A DNA stretch of 51,951 bases from CBDUVZ01 sp965370805 (lineage in GTDB: Bacteria > Hydrothermota > Tepidihabitantia > Tepidihabitantales > Tepidihabitantaceae), in NCBI GenBank assembly GCA_965370805.1, contig CBDUVZ010000006.1:1-51951 (forward strand), read 5' to 3'. Made by a program: the position numbers and the translations under genes. Position 1 is the first letter of the stretch; each line of letters begins with the position of its first letter. The notes beneath the pieces were generated by a model, which was given only the letters and a program-made list of their open reading frames with translations, made no database searches and was not told the origin of the DNA. This document shows positions 15,839-23,258 of this stretch, in pieces.

Positions 15839-15912
15839 CGGGGCGTAGCGCAGCTGGTTAGCGCGCTTGGTTCGGGACCAAGAGGTCGCTGGTTCGAATC
15901 CAGTCGCCCCGA
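15839..15912 (+). tRNA. tRNA-Pro, anticodon CGG
   Basis: A complete 74-nt cloverleaf. The acceptor stem CGGGGCG pairs with CGCCCCG without mismatch (C1-G72, typical of bacterial tRNA-Pro). The D arm has GCGC/GCGC, the anticodon arm CTTGG/CCAAG with loop TTCGGGA giving anticodon CGG (15873-15875), and the T arm GCTGG-TTCGAAT-CCAGT with one G-T pair. The discriminator is A15912 and CCA is not encoded. It reads CCG. Confidence 0.96.
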
Positions 15913-15954
15913 TTCCTTCTTGTCCGGGAAGATTCGAGACCCGGAGATGTCACG

Positions 15955-16518
15955 ATGACAGATACCGATCGTCCCCGCATTCCGGAATTGATATCCGAGC
16001 AGGAGATAGCCCGCCGGGTGGCCGAGCTTGCGCGCGAGGTTTCCATGGACTACGCAGGCCGGGAGTTCCTGGCTGTCGGCATACTTAAAGGCTCGTGGAT
16101 ATTCCTTGGGGACCTGGTGCGGCAGTTGACCGTGCCGGTGGCTATCGACTTCATGACCGTGTCCAGCTACGGCGAGAGCACCAGGACCTCAGGGGTGGTG
16201 AAGATCGTGATGGACCTCAAGAGCGCGCTGGAAGGACGCCACGTGCTGCTGGTTGAGGATATCCTCGACAGCGGACTGACGATGAACTTCCTGCTGGAGA
16301 ACCTGAGGGCGAGAAAGCCGGCCAGCCTCAAGGTGTGCGTGCTGCTGGACAAACCGGTCCGGAGGAGGGTGGACATCAAGGCCGATTACGTCGGGTTCGA
16401 GGTGCCGGACAAGTTCGTGGTCGGGTACGGCGCGGATTACGCCGAGCAGTTCCGGAACCTGCCGTACGTCGGGTACATCGAGGAGAAGGACAAGGGCGGA
16501 CATGAGAATGCCGAATGA
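15955..16518 (+). CDS. hpt: Hypoxanthine phosphoribosyltransferase
   Basis: 187 residues. The PRPP-binding motif VLLVEDILDSGLT and the N-terminal LKGSWIF flexible-loop region are typical of hypoxanthine-guanine phosphoribosyltransferases, which make IMP/GMP from the free base. CGGAGATG precedes ATG 15955. The last residues (GHENAE) come from a GAATG-type word repeat that starts inside the gene, so the natural C-terminus may have been replaced. Only 27 nt separate it from adenine deaminase, whose product is its substrate. Confidence 0.93.
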   Translation: MTDTDRPRIPELISEQEIARRVAELAREVSMDYAGREFLAVGILKGSWIFLGDLVRQLTVPVAIDFMTVSSYGESTRTSGVVKIVMDLKSALEGRHVLLVEDILDSGLTMNFLLENLRARKPASLKVCVLLDKPVRRRVDIKADYVGFEVPDKFVVGYGADYAEQFRNLPYVGYIEEKDKGGHENAE

Positions 16519-16543
16519 CGAGTGTCGAATGACGAATGAGGAA
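16505..16543. repeat. GAATG-type word repeat at the hpt-ade junction
   Basis: GAATGCCGAATGACGA, GTGTCGAATGACGAATGAGG: four GAATG words at 7- to 13-nt spacing. It covers the last codons and stop of hpt and ends at the ribosome-binding site of ade. The same word order recurs at 48066-48100. Confidence 0.75.
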
Positions 16544-16545
16544 GG

Positions 16546-18303
16546 ATGAGACAGCGAAGGGACAAGGAAGTGACCCGGATGCAGTCGCTGGCCGCGGTGG
16601 CGCGGGGCGACGAGCCGGCAGATCTGCGCATCCAGAACGGCCAGGTGGTCGATGTGTTCACCGGTGAGGTGCGCCGCGCGGACGTCGTGGTCAAGGACGG
16701 GGTGATTGCCGGCGTCGGCACCGGGTTCGGCAAGGCCAGGAAAGTGCTCGACATCTCGGGGCAGTACCTCGCGCCCGGGTTCATTGACGGCCACATCCAC
16801 ATCGAGAGTTCGCTGCTGCCGGTGCATGAGTTCGCCCGGCTGGTACTGGCGCACGGCACCACCGCGGTGGTGGCGGACCCGCACGAAATCGCCAACGTCC
16901 TGGGAACGAAGGGCGTCAAGTACATGCTCCGGGCGAGCGAAAGACTGCCGCTGGACGTGTTCCTGATGGTGCCGTCGTGCGTGCCGGCGACCGACGTCGA
17001 GACATCGGGCGCAAGGCTGGGCGTTTCGGACGTCGTCAGCCTGCTCAAGCTGGAGCGGGTGCTCGGGCTGGCCGAGATGATGAACTTCCCCGGGGTGGTG
17101 TTCGGAGATGAGGCGGTGCTGGGCAAGCTGCTGGCCGCGAAGCGGGCGGGCCGGGCGATTGACGGTCATGCTCCCGGTGTTGTCGGGCGCTGGCTCCAGG
17201 CTTATGCCGGAGCCGGTGTCGGGTCGGACCACGAATGCGTGGGTCGGGAGGAAGCGACTGCGAAGCTGCGTGCCGGGATGAGGCTGATGGTGCGTGAGGG
17301 CTCGGCAGCCAGGAATCTGACCGCGCTGCTGCCCGTGGTCAACGACTTCAACCGCCGGCGGTGCATGTTCGTAACCGACGACAAGCACCCGGAAGAACTG
17401 CTGCGCGACGGGCACCTCGATGCGATTCTGCGCAAAGCGGTCCTCCTGGGGATGAGTCCGGTTGCGGCAATCCAGATGGTAACCCTGAACCCGGCCGAAT
17501 ACTTCGGGCTCGAGGATCGGGGAGCGGTCGCACCGGGCCGGCGGGCCGACCTGGTGGTGCTCGACGACTTGCAGCGTTTCCCGGTGCGGTGGGTGCTGAA
17601 AGCCGGGGTGCCGGTGGTCAGGAGCGGCAGGGTGCTTGCGAAGCTGCCGGCGGTCAGGGACAAGACCGTTACCGGAACGGTGAAGCCCGGGAGTCTGACC
17701 CTGAAGCGATTCGCAATCAGGGCCGAAGGCGAGATGTGCCGGGCAATCCGCATCGTTCCGGACCAGATTGTGACCGAGTCGCACCTGGTCCACCCGAAAG
17801 TGGTCAGGGGTCTGGTCGAGGCCGATCCGGACCGCGACCTGCTGAAGCTGGCGGTCCTGGAGCGGCACAAGGGGACGGGTCGGACCGGGCTGGGGCTGGT
17901 CTCCGGATTCGGTTTGAAGCGGGGCGCGTTCGGGACGACGGTGGCTCACGATTCCCATAATATCATCATCGTGGGCACGAATGACCGGGATATGCTCGTT
18001 GCGGCCCGGGAGTTGAAAAAGATGGGCGGCGGCTATGTGGCGGTTGCCCGCGGCAAAGTCGGAGCCGCGCTGCAGTTGCCGATTGCCGGTTTGATGTCGG
18101 ACCGGAAAGCGGAAGCGGTCGCAGCCGACCTCAAGAAGTTGCTCGCCAAGGCGCACGTCTGGGGATCACGATTGCCGAACCCGTTCATCACGCTGTCATT
18201 CCTGGCGCTGCCGGTCATCCCCGAACTCAAGCTGACCGACCGGGGGCTGTTTGACGCTGGCCGGTTCAAGTCGGTGAGCCTGTTTGTCGATTCCGGAAAG
18301 TGA
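16546..18303 (+). CDS. ade: Adenine deaminase
   Basis: 585 residues of the amidohydrolase superfamily, Ade type. The metal site starts with GFIDGHIHIESS, followed by TTAVVADPHEIANVLG; GHAPGVVG and VTDDKHPEEL supply further catalytic residues. It converts adenine to hypoxanthine and ammonia, feeding the Hpt enzyme encoded immediately upstream. AGGAAGG lies just before ATG 16546; ATG 16579 is a possible shorter start. Its stop overlaps the start of the next gene (GTGA). Confidence 0.94.
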   Translation: MRQRRDKEVTRMQSLAAVARGDEPADLRIQNGQVVDVFTGEVRRADVVVKDGVIAGVGTGFGKARKVLDISGQYLAPGFIDGHIHIESSLLPVHEFARLVLAHGTTAVVADPHEIANVLGTKGVKYMLRASERLPLDVFLMVPSCVPATDVETSGARLGVSDVVSLLKLERVLGLAEMMNFPGVVFGDEAVLGKLLAAKRAGRAIDGHAPGVVGRWLQAYAGAGVGSDHECVGREEATAKLRAGMRLMVREGSAARNLTALLPVVNDFNRRRCMFVTDDKHPEELLRDGHLDAILRKAVLLGMSPVAAIQMVTLNPAEYFGLEDRGAVAPGRRADLVVLDDLQRFPVRWVLKAGVPVVRSGRVLAKLPAVRDKTVTGTVKPGSLTLKRFAIRAEGEMCRAIRIVPDQIVTESHLVHPKVVRGLVEADPDRDLLKLAVLERHKGTGRTGLGLVSGFGLKRGAFGTTVAHDSHNIIIVGTNDRDMLVAARELKKMGGGYVAVARGKVGAALQLPIAGLMSDRKAEAVAADLKKLLAKAHVWGSRLPNPFITLSFLALPVIPELKLTDRGLFDAGRFKSVSLFVDSGK

Positions 18304-18797
18304 ACCGGATGCCTGAGTCCATCGCGTCGGACGCAAAGAGTAGATTCCACGTCGGGGTAATCGGCGGCGCGGACTGCGACGCCGAGACTGCGCGGCAGGC
18401 TGAGGAACTCGGCCGGGAGATTGCCCGCCGGGGCGCGGTGCTGGTTTGCGGAGGCAGGACCGGGGTGATGGAAGCGGCCTGTCGCGGAGCCAGGGCCGAA
18501 GGCGGTTTGACAATCGGAATCCTCCCCGGGCCGGACAGGTCTGAGGCCAACCCGCACGTCGATGTGGCAATCGCGACCGGGCTGGGTGAGGCGCGGAACC
18601 TGGCGATTATCCGGACCGCGGACGCGCTGATTGCGGTCGATGGTTCGCACGGGACCCTGTCGGAAATCGGGTTCGCGCTCAAGATGGGCAAGCGAGTCAT
18701 CGGGCTGGCGACCTGGAATATCGAAGGCGTTGAGAAGGCCGATACGCCCGAGCAGGCGGTGGCAGCCGTGCTCGGCCCCGCCCGCGGGTCGCCGTAG
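18300..18797 (+). CDS. SLOG-fold (TIGR00725-type) nucleotide-binding protein
   Basis: 165 residues with the Rossmann-like SLOG pattern: VGVIGGADCD at the N-terminus, AVLVCGGRTGVMEAACRGA and the central IAVDGSHGTLSEIGFALKMGKRVIG. Relatives include molybdenum-cofactor carrier proteins and LOG nucleotide hydrolases. It overlaps ade by GTGA and may act on a nucleotide or base in the same salvage context, which is inference. The exact activity is unknown. Confidence 0.82.
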   Translation: MNRMPESIASDAKSRFHVGVIGGADCDAETARQAEELGREIARRGAVLVCGGRTGVMEAACRGARAEGGLTIGILPGPDRSEANPHVDVAIATGLGEARNLAIIRTADALIAVDGSHGTLSEIGFALKMGKRVIGLATWNIEGVEKADTPEQAVAAVLGPARGSP

Positions 18798-18869
18798 CGA
18801 CAGTCCGGTCTGAGACAGGGAGAGGATTCCGTCCCCACACAAGAGGTTCAGATACGCAGTTGACGCCAG

Positions 18870-18897
18870 TTGACGTCACAGGTTTTTTCGATAGCAT
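18870..18897 (+). promoter_or_regulatory. Probable promoter of the aldehyde dehydrogenase gene
   Basis: TTGACG (18870-18875) and TAGCAT (18892-18897) with 16-bp spacing. The -35 region is duplicated: another CAGTTGACG occurs 10 bp upstream (18857-18865), giving two phased copies. The start at 18922 is 24 nt downstream. Confidence 0.55.
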
Positions 18898-18921
18898 TGC
18901 CGCTCAACCACAGGAGGATCG

Positions 18922-20409
18922 ATGCCGAAAGAGTATGAGAACTTCATCAACGGCCGGATGGTTCCGGCCCGGTCAGGCAAGAGCTATGAGAACCGGAACC
19001 CGGCCGACCAGGACGACCTGGTTGGCGTGTTCCCGTCATCCGACGCCGAGGACGTGAACGACGCGGTGGCCGCGGCGAAGGCCGCGTACCCGGCGTGGCG
19101 TGCGCTGCCGGCCCAGGCCCGGGGCGATATCATGCGGCGGGCAACCGAGATTCTCGTTGAGCACAAGGAGGAATTCTCCCAGCTTGAGACCCGGGAGATG
19201 GGCAAGGTCATCAAGGAGACGCGCGGCGACGTGCAGGAAGCGATCGACACCGGATTCTACGCGGCGGGCGAAAGCCGACGGCTGTGGGGTACGGTCGCGC
19301 CAAGCGAGATGCCGAACAAGATGACTTACGTCACCCGTCAGCCGATGGGCGTCTGGGGCATGATCTGCCCGTGGAACTTCCCGATGGCGATTCCGTCATG
19401 GAAGCTGTTTCCGGCCCTGACCTGCGGCAATACCGCGGTCATCAAGCCCGCGACCCTGACCCCGGCCACAGTTGACGTATTCGTCGGCGCGCTCCACGAA
19501 GCGGGCGTTCCCGCGGGCGTGGTCAATATCGTGTACGGGGCCGGGGCGAAAATCGGCGAGGCGCTGCTGAATCATCCGGATCCCTGCGGCATTTCGTTCA
19601 CCGGTTCGTCCCAGGTGGGCAAGCGGATTGCCGAAGTGACCGGCAAGACCCTTAAGCGCTGCTCGCTGGAACTGGGCGGGAAGAACGCTCAGCTTGTGCT
19701 CAATGACGCGGACCTGGAACTGGCGCTCGAAGGCGTGCTCTGGGGTGCTTTCGGAACTACCGGCCAGCGCTGCACCGCCACTTCGCGGCTGATTGTCGAA
19801 GCCGGGGCGTATGACCGGATGCTGGAGATGGTAGTTGAGGCCGCAAAGAAGCTGAAGATCGGCAACGGACTGGACGAGACGATCGATATGGGACCGTGTG
19901 TCAGCGAAGGCCAGCGCAGCACGGTGCACGGCTACGTTGAGGTCGGCAAGGAGCAGGGCGCCCGGCTCGTGCTCGGTGGCGAGAAGCTCACCGGCGGCGA
20001 TTTCGACAAGGGCTTTTTCTACAAGCCGACTGTGTTCGGGGACGTGACCCCGGATATGAGAATCGCGGTCGAGGAGATATTCGGGCCGGTGCTGTCGGTC
20101 ATCAAGGTGAAGGATTTCGACGAAGGCATCAGGGTGATGAACGGTACGCCCTACGGTCTGTCTTCGTCAATCTACACCAAAGACGTGAACCGGGCGATGA
20201 AAGCGGTTGAGATAATCGAAGCCGGAATCGTCTACGTGAATGCGCCGACAATCGGGGCCGAGTGCCACATGCCGTTCGGCGGGGTCAAGGATACGGGCAA
20301 CGGGCACCGTGAAGGCGGCTGGACCGCGTACGATATCTTCTCCGAGCCGAAGACGGTGTACATCGACTACTCAGGTGGCCTGCAGCGGGCCCAGATAGAT
20401 AACGCCTGA
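18922..20409 (+). CDS. NAD(P)-dependent aldehyde dehydrogenase
   Basis: 495 residues, full length. The catalytic Cys284 lies in TTGQRCTATSR and the general base Glu250 in LELGGKNAQ; WNFPMAIPSWKLFPAL and FTGSSQVGK line the cofactor site. The C-terminal GAECHMPFGGVKDTGNGHREGG resembles a clade of semialdehyde/glyceraldehyde dehydrogenases of thermophiles and archaea, but substrate cannot be read from sequence. CAGGAGG precedes ATG 18922 by 5 nt and it has its own promoter. A strong hairpin follows, so it is probably monocistronic. Confidence 0.92.
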   Translation: MPKEYENFINGRMVPARSGKSYENRNPADQDDLVGVFPSSDAEDVNDAVAAAKAAYPAWRALPAQARGDIMRRATEILVEHKEEFSQLETREMGKVIKETRGDVQEAIDTGFYAAGESRRLWGTVAPSEMPNKMTYVTRQPMGVWGMICPWNFPMAIPSWKLFPALTCGNTAVIKPATLTPATVDVFVGALHEAGVPAGVVNIVYGAGAKIGEALLNHPDPCGISFTGSSQVGKRIAEVTGKTLKRCSLELGGKNAQLVLNDADLELALEGVLWGAFGTTGQRCTATSRLIVEAGAYDRMLEMVVEAAKKLKIGNGLDETIDMGPCVSEGQRSTVHGYVEVGKEQGARLVLGGEKLTGGDFDKGFFYKPTVFGDVTPDMRIAVEEIFGPVLSVIKVKDFDEGIRVMNGTPYGLSSSIYTKDVNRAMKAVEIIEAGIVYVNAPTIGAECHMPFGGVKDTGNGHREGGWTAYDIFSEPKTVYIDYSGGLQRAQIDNA

Positions 20410-20428
20410 CCCAGGGCTCTGGACGTAC

Positions 20429-20456
20429 TACGCCGGACGCGTCAGCGTCCGGCGTA
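20429..20456. terminator. Hairpin after the aldehyde dehydrogenase gene
   Basis: TACGCCGGACGC (20429-20440) and GCGTCCGGCGTA (20445-20456) form a perfect 12-bp stem with a GTCA loop. It is followed by no T-run on either strand, so intrinsic termination may be weak. It stands between genes that may be convergent. Confidence 0.6.
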
Positions 20457-20475
20457 ATGCGTGACGGCCCGGGCT

Positions 20476-20658
20476 TCAGTCCAGGTTTGGTTCTACGGAT
20501 TTTCCCGGTTCAGACGAGGCTTCGTCCTTCTTCCTGAGTGCGCGGATGATGATGAAGCAGACCAGCATCGCCAGTCCGATGAATCCGAAGAGTTGCCCGG
20601 CGGGCTGTTCGGCCTGCTCGAGCGGGTTCCGGACCTGTCGGGTATCACCATGCAGCAA
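20476..20658 (-). CDS. Small single-pass membrane protein (uncertain)
   Basis: A 60-residue frame from TTG 20658, or longer if an upstream start is used. It has one strong helix (GQLFGFIGLAMLVCFIIIRAL) followed by RKK and a hydrophilic tail, a credible small membrane protein. There is no ribosome-binding site. A competing plus-strand frame ending at 20754 also predicts a hydrophobic helix (MQQLAIVPLAAVGLGLALV), so the coding strand is not settled. Confidence 0.35.
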   Translation of the reverse strand: MLHGDTRQVRNPLEQAEQPAGQLFGFIGLAMLVCFIIIRALRKKDEASSEPGKSVEPNLD

Positions 20659-20781
20659 CTGGCAATCGTGCCGCTCGCTGCCGTGGGCCTGGGTCTGGCC
20701 TTGGTTGCGGTTGCGGGCGCGTACTGCTGGCGATTGTATTCCGAGAGCGGCTGACCGGTTTCGGGTCGGCCGGGAATGAAA

Positions 20782-20805
20782 GCGGGGCACCGGCTGGTGC
20801 CCCGC
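20782..20805 (-). terminator. Repeated terminator-like hairpin, copy 1
   Basis: GCGGGGCACC and GGTGCCCCGC form a perfect 10-bp stem with loop GGCT. The surrounding CGGGAATGAAA is the same as at copy 2 (26305-26328). On the minus strand the stem is followed by TTTCATTCC, a weak T-tract, so it would stop minus-strand transcripts. Confidence 0.55.
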
Positions 20806-20824
20806 GATTGTCTTCAGGCTCCGG

Positions 20825-20908
20825 TTACTGGACTATCCCGAGCCATCCCCAAGCCCGTTTGTCAAGCCAACGGATACAGGCCGCGGATCCGGAATAGCTT
20901 GCACAGCG
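20825..20908 (-). other. Short open frame ending like the 26348 gene, next to hairpin copy 1
   Basis: On the minus strand a 27-codon open frame ends in WGWLGIVQ-stop (stop at 20827-20825), 20 nt before hairpin copy 1. The gene at 26348-27010 ends in GDWLGLLH-stop and is likewise followed by hairpin copy 2. No start codon or ribosome-binding site is visible, so it may be the 3' remnant of a lost copy of that gene. The remaining sequence up to 21028 shows nothing recognisable. Confidence 0.3.
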
Positions 20909-21028
20909 TTAGTTATGGTCTTTCAAGATGTTAGCTGACCAAACCGTCATCGACGCACAGTTCCGGACGGTCCTGCTGCTAGCGCGAGGCCAGGATTGTG
21001 AATCCAAATCCTCTGAGATGCGTCTATT

Positions 21029-21068
21029 AGTAGAACATACATTCTAGTATTGAACTTACTATTCTACT
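21029..21068. promoter_or_regulatory. Overlapping inverted repeats, probable TetR operator
   Basis: An AT-rich block unlike its surroundings. TAGAA-6-TTCTA (21031-21046) and TAGTA-7-TACTA (21045-21061) are adjacent inverted repeats, and AGTAGAA (21029-21035) is mirrored by TTCTACT (21062-21068). They cover the -35 box of the promoter below. Operators of this size and position are usual for autoregulated TetR proteins. Confidence 0.55.
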
Positions 21069-21077
21069 GGTTATACT
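21050..21077 (+). promoter_or_regulatory. Promoter of the TetR-radical SAM operon
   Basis: TTGAAC (21050-21055) and TATACT (21072-21077) with 16-bp spacing, 41 nt before the TetR start. Inverted repeats overlap the -35 box, so repressor binding would occlude polymerase. Confidence 0.7.
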
Positions 21078-21118
21078 CACAGCGATGGCTGATGACAGAC
21101 GCAAGAAAGGAGGCGGAG

Positions 21119-21775
21119 ATGGCTGCAAATGACGAGCAGGTGGTTTCCCGCCGCGCCCGGGAACGGCTGAACCGCATCGCTCAAATCCAGGATGTAGCCG
21201 AACGGCTGTTTGCGCAGAAAGGCTTCTTCCATTTCACTATGAAGGAGCTGGCGCACAGGGCGGAATACGCCCTCGGAACCATCTACTCCATTTTCAAGAG
21301 CAAGCGCCAACTCTACGAGTTGCTGGTCGAGCGGAAAGCAACAGAAATGGTTCGCTTCGTCACCGAACAGATGAGGCGCGAATCAACCCCGGCAGGGCAG
21401 CTCGAGAAGTACGTTGAGGCAAAGCTGGAGTTTTTCCACGACAACCTGGATTTCCTCAGGTTGTACTTCGCGGAGACGTATGGGGCCGGGCACCGGGAAA
21501 ACCAGGCTTCGGCCCGGAGCCTGCAGGAGAAACGGACAGTGCTGACCGCGCGACTGGTTGAGGTGTTCGAGCGCGGGATAGAGGACGGTACGTTCATTCC
21601 GTCCCAGGCTCGTGCCTTGGCCCGGGCTCTGGAAGCCTGGACTGATGGCTTCGTGCTTTCCTGGATCGAGACGGGTCAAGAGGATTTCTCGCCGACCGGG
21701 TTGGAATCCGCCAAGCGGGTATTCCTGAGCGGCGTACTTATCAATCCCGGTTTGTCCGGGTCCGCAATATCATAA
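21119..21775 (+). CDS. TetR/AcrR family transcriptional regulator
   Basis: 218 residues. The N-terminal helix-turn-helix (about 20-65) reads IQDVAERLFAQKGFFHFTMK then ALGTIYSIFKSKRQLYELL, the classic TetR pattern; the C-terminal two thirds is a helical ligand-binding domain. ATG 21119 is chosen because AAAGGAGG lies 6 nt upstream; a longer frame from 21050 would read through the promoter. It probably represses itself and the radical SAM gene that begins 11 nt after its stop. Confidence 0.9.
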   Translation: MAANDEQVVSRRARERLNRIAQIQDVAERLFAQKGFFHFTMKELAHRAEYALGTIYSIFKSKRQLYELLVERKATEMVRFVTEQMRRESTPAGQLEKYVEAKLEFFHDNLDFLRLYFAETYGAGHRENQASARSLQEKRTVLTARLVEVFERGIEDGTFIPSQARALARALEAWTDGFVLSWIETGQEDFSPTGLESAKRVFLSGVLINPGLSGSAIS

Positions 21776-21786
21776 GGAGGTCTTTG

Positions 21787-23244
21787 GTGAAACTGAACAG
21801 GACATTTCAGCAGAGTTCGTACCGGCTGGCGCTGCACACGCTGGCCAGGCACCGGCGGTTGCGCCAGGTAGCGGCCCCGCTGGTTGAGAAAAGCACGCAC
21901 GTGACGTTCCGGCATACAAACCCGCGGGGCCGGCCGGTCCAGGTCCAGGATGACAAGCATGCGATGATGATGGCGATGCTGCACAGCACGCTGCGTTCCG
22001 TTGACCGGGGGATAGTCTCCCCCCACGTAATGGACCGATTGTCGGAAGTGTACGTGGACAACGTACTGATGGTTGACCGCAAGAAGCTGGAAGACTCCCT
22101 GGGATTCGCCCCGCCGGGCTTCCTGGTTATCGCCCCGGGCAAGTTGTGCAATCTCCACTGTACCGGCTGTTATGCGTGCAGTGATGCGAGTTCCGCGGCC
22201 AAGCTGGATTTCGATACTTTCGACCGGATCCTGACCGAGAAAGAAGAACTCTGGGGGTCCTATTTCACGGTCATTACCGGGGGTGAGCCGTTCCTGTGGA
22301 AGGACCAGGGTCAGGACCTGATTGATATGGCCGCGAAGCACAGTTCCAATTTCTTCCTGGTGTATACCAATGGAACCCTGATCGACGAGAAGGTGGCGCA
22401 CCGCCTGGAGCAGGTGGGAAACATCACGCCGGCGATTTCGGTCGAAGGGTATGAGCGGGAAACCGACGAGCGGCGGGGCAAAGGGGTGCACCGTCGAGTC
22501 CTGCGGGCGTTTGAGAATCTCAGAAACGCAGGCGTCCCGTTCGGGATATCGGTGACCGGAACCCGGTACAACTGGGATACGATTACGAGCGACGAGTTTG
22601 CGGATTACTATTTCATGGACCAGGGCGTTACCTACGGCTGGATGTTTCAGTACATGCCGATTGGGCGCAAGCACACCCTGGACCTGATGGTCACGCCCGA
22701 GCAGCGGCGGGAAATGCTTGAGCGGACCTGGCACCTGATTCGGGACCGGCAGGTGTTCGTCGCCGACTTCTGGAACAGCGGGACCGTGTCCGACGGCTGC
22801 ATATCCGCGGGCCGGCCCGGCGGGTACATGTACATCCAGTGGGACGGGAGAGTATCGCCCTGCGCGTTTATCCCCTATTCCACCCACAACATCTGCGACA
22901 TCTACCGCGAGGGCGGCAACCTGAACGACCTGGTCCAAACGCCTTTGATGCAGAAGGTTCGGGAATGGCAGGACCGGTATGGCTATGCCCAGTCAGGCGA
23001 CAAGGTCGGCGACTGGCTGCGGCCGTGTCCGATTCGGGACCACTACCAGGAAATGTACAAGGCTATCCAGACGAGCGGGGCGAAGGGGATTGACAGCGAG
23101 GCTGAAGCCGCGCTGAACGAACCCGAATATCGCGAAGGGCTGACCCGATACGGCCAGGAATACGGCCGGTTGACTCAGCCGATCTGGGAAGAGCAGTATG
23201 TCGGAAAGCCGGTCCGGACCGGCGGTGCCCAGACTGCGGCCTGA
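21787..23244 (+). CDS. Radical SAM/SPASM-type protein
   Basis: 485 residues. The [4Fe-4S]-SAM motif is C121-NLH-C125-TG-C128, preceded by FLVIAPGKL and followed by ITGGEPFLW. Later cysteines (SDGCISAG, VSPCAFIPYSTHNIC and RPCPIRDH) suit an auxiliary-cluster SPASM-like domain. The substrate is unknown; such proteins modify peptides or cofactors. GTG 21787 is chosen because AAGGAGG lies about 6 nt upstream. Control by the adjacent TetR protein suggests a response to a small molecule. No precursor-peptide gene is visible beside it. Confidence 0.87.
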   Translation: MKLNRTFQQSSYRLALHTLARHRRLRQVAAPLVEKSTHVTFRHTNPRGRPVQVQDDKHAMMMAMLHSTLRSVDRGIVSPHVMDRLSEVYVDNVLMVDRKKLEDSLGFAPPGFLVIAPGKLCNLHCTGCYACSDASSAAKLDFDTFDRILTEKEELWGSYFTVITGGEPFLWKDQGQDLIDMAAKHSSNFFLVYTNGTLIDEKVAHRLEQVGNITPAISVEGYERETDERRGKGVHRRVLRAFENLRNAGVPFGISVTGTRYNWDTITSDEFADYYFMDQGVTYGWMFQYMPIGRKHTLDLMVTPEQRREMLERTWHLIRDRQVFVADFWNSGTVSDGCISAGRPGGYMYIQWDGRVSPCAFIPYSTHNICDIYREGGNLNDLVQTPLMQKVREWQDRYGYAQSGDKVGDWLRPCPIRDHYQEMYKAIQTSGAKGIDSEAEAALNEPEYREGLTRYGQEYGRLTQPIWEEQYVGKPVRTGGAQTAA

Positions 23245-23258
23245 CCGGCGAGTGGCGA

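Noticed and set aside
16505..16545. Purine riboswitch before ade
   Set aside because: The gap is a GAATG word repeat plus ribosome-binding site, with no aptamer-like pairing.
20461..20754. Plus-strand frame with a hydrophobic C-terminus
   Set aside because: No ribosome-binding site and a non-protein-like N-terminal half; the minus-strand alternative is slightly better, and neither is secure.
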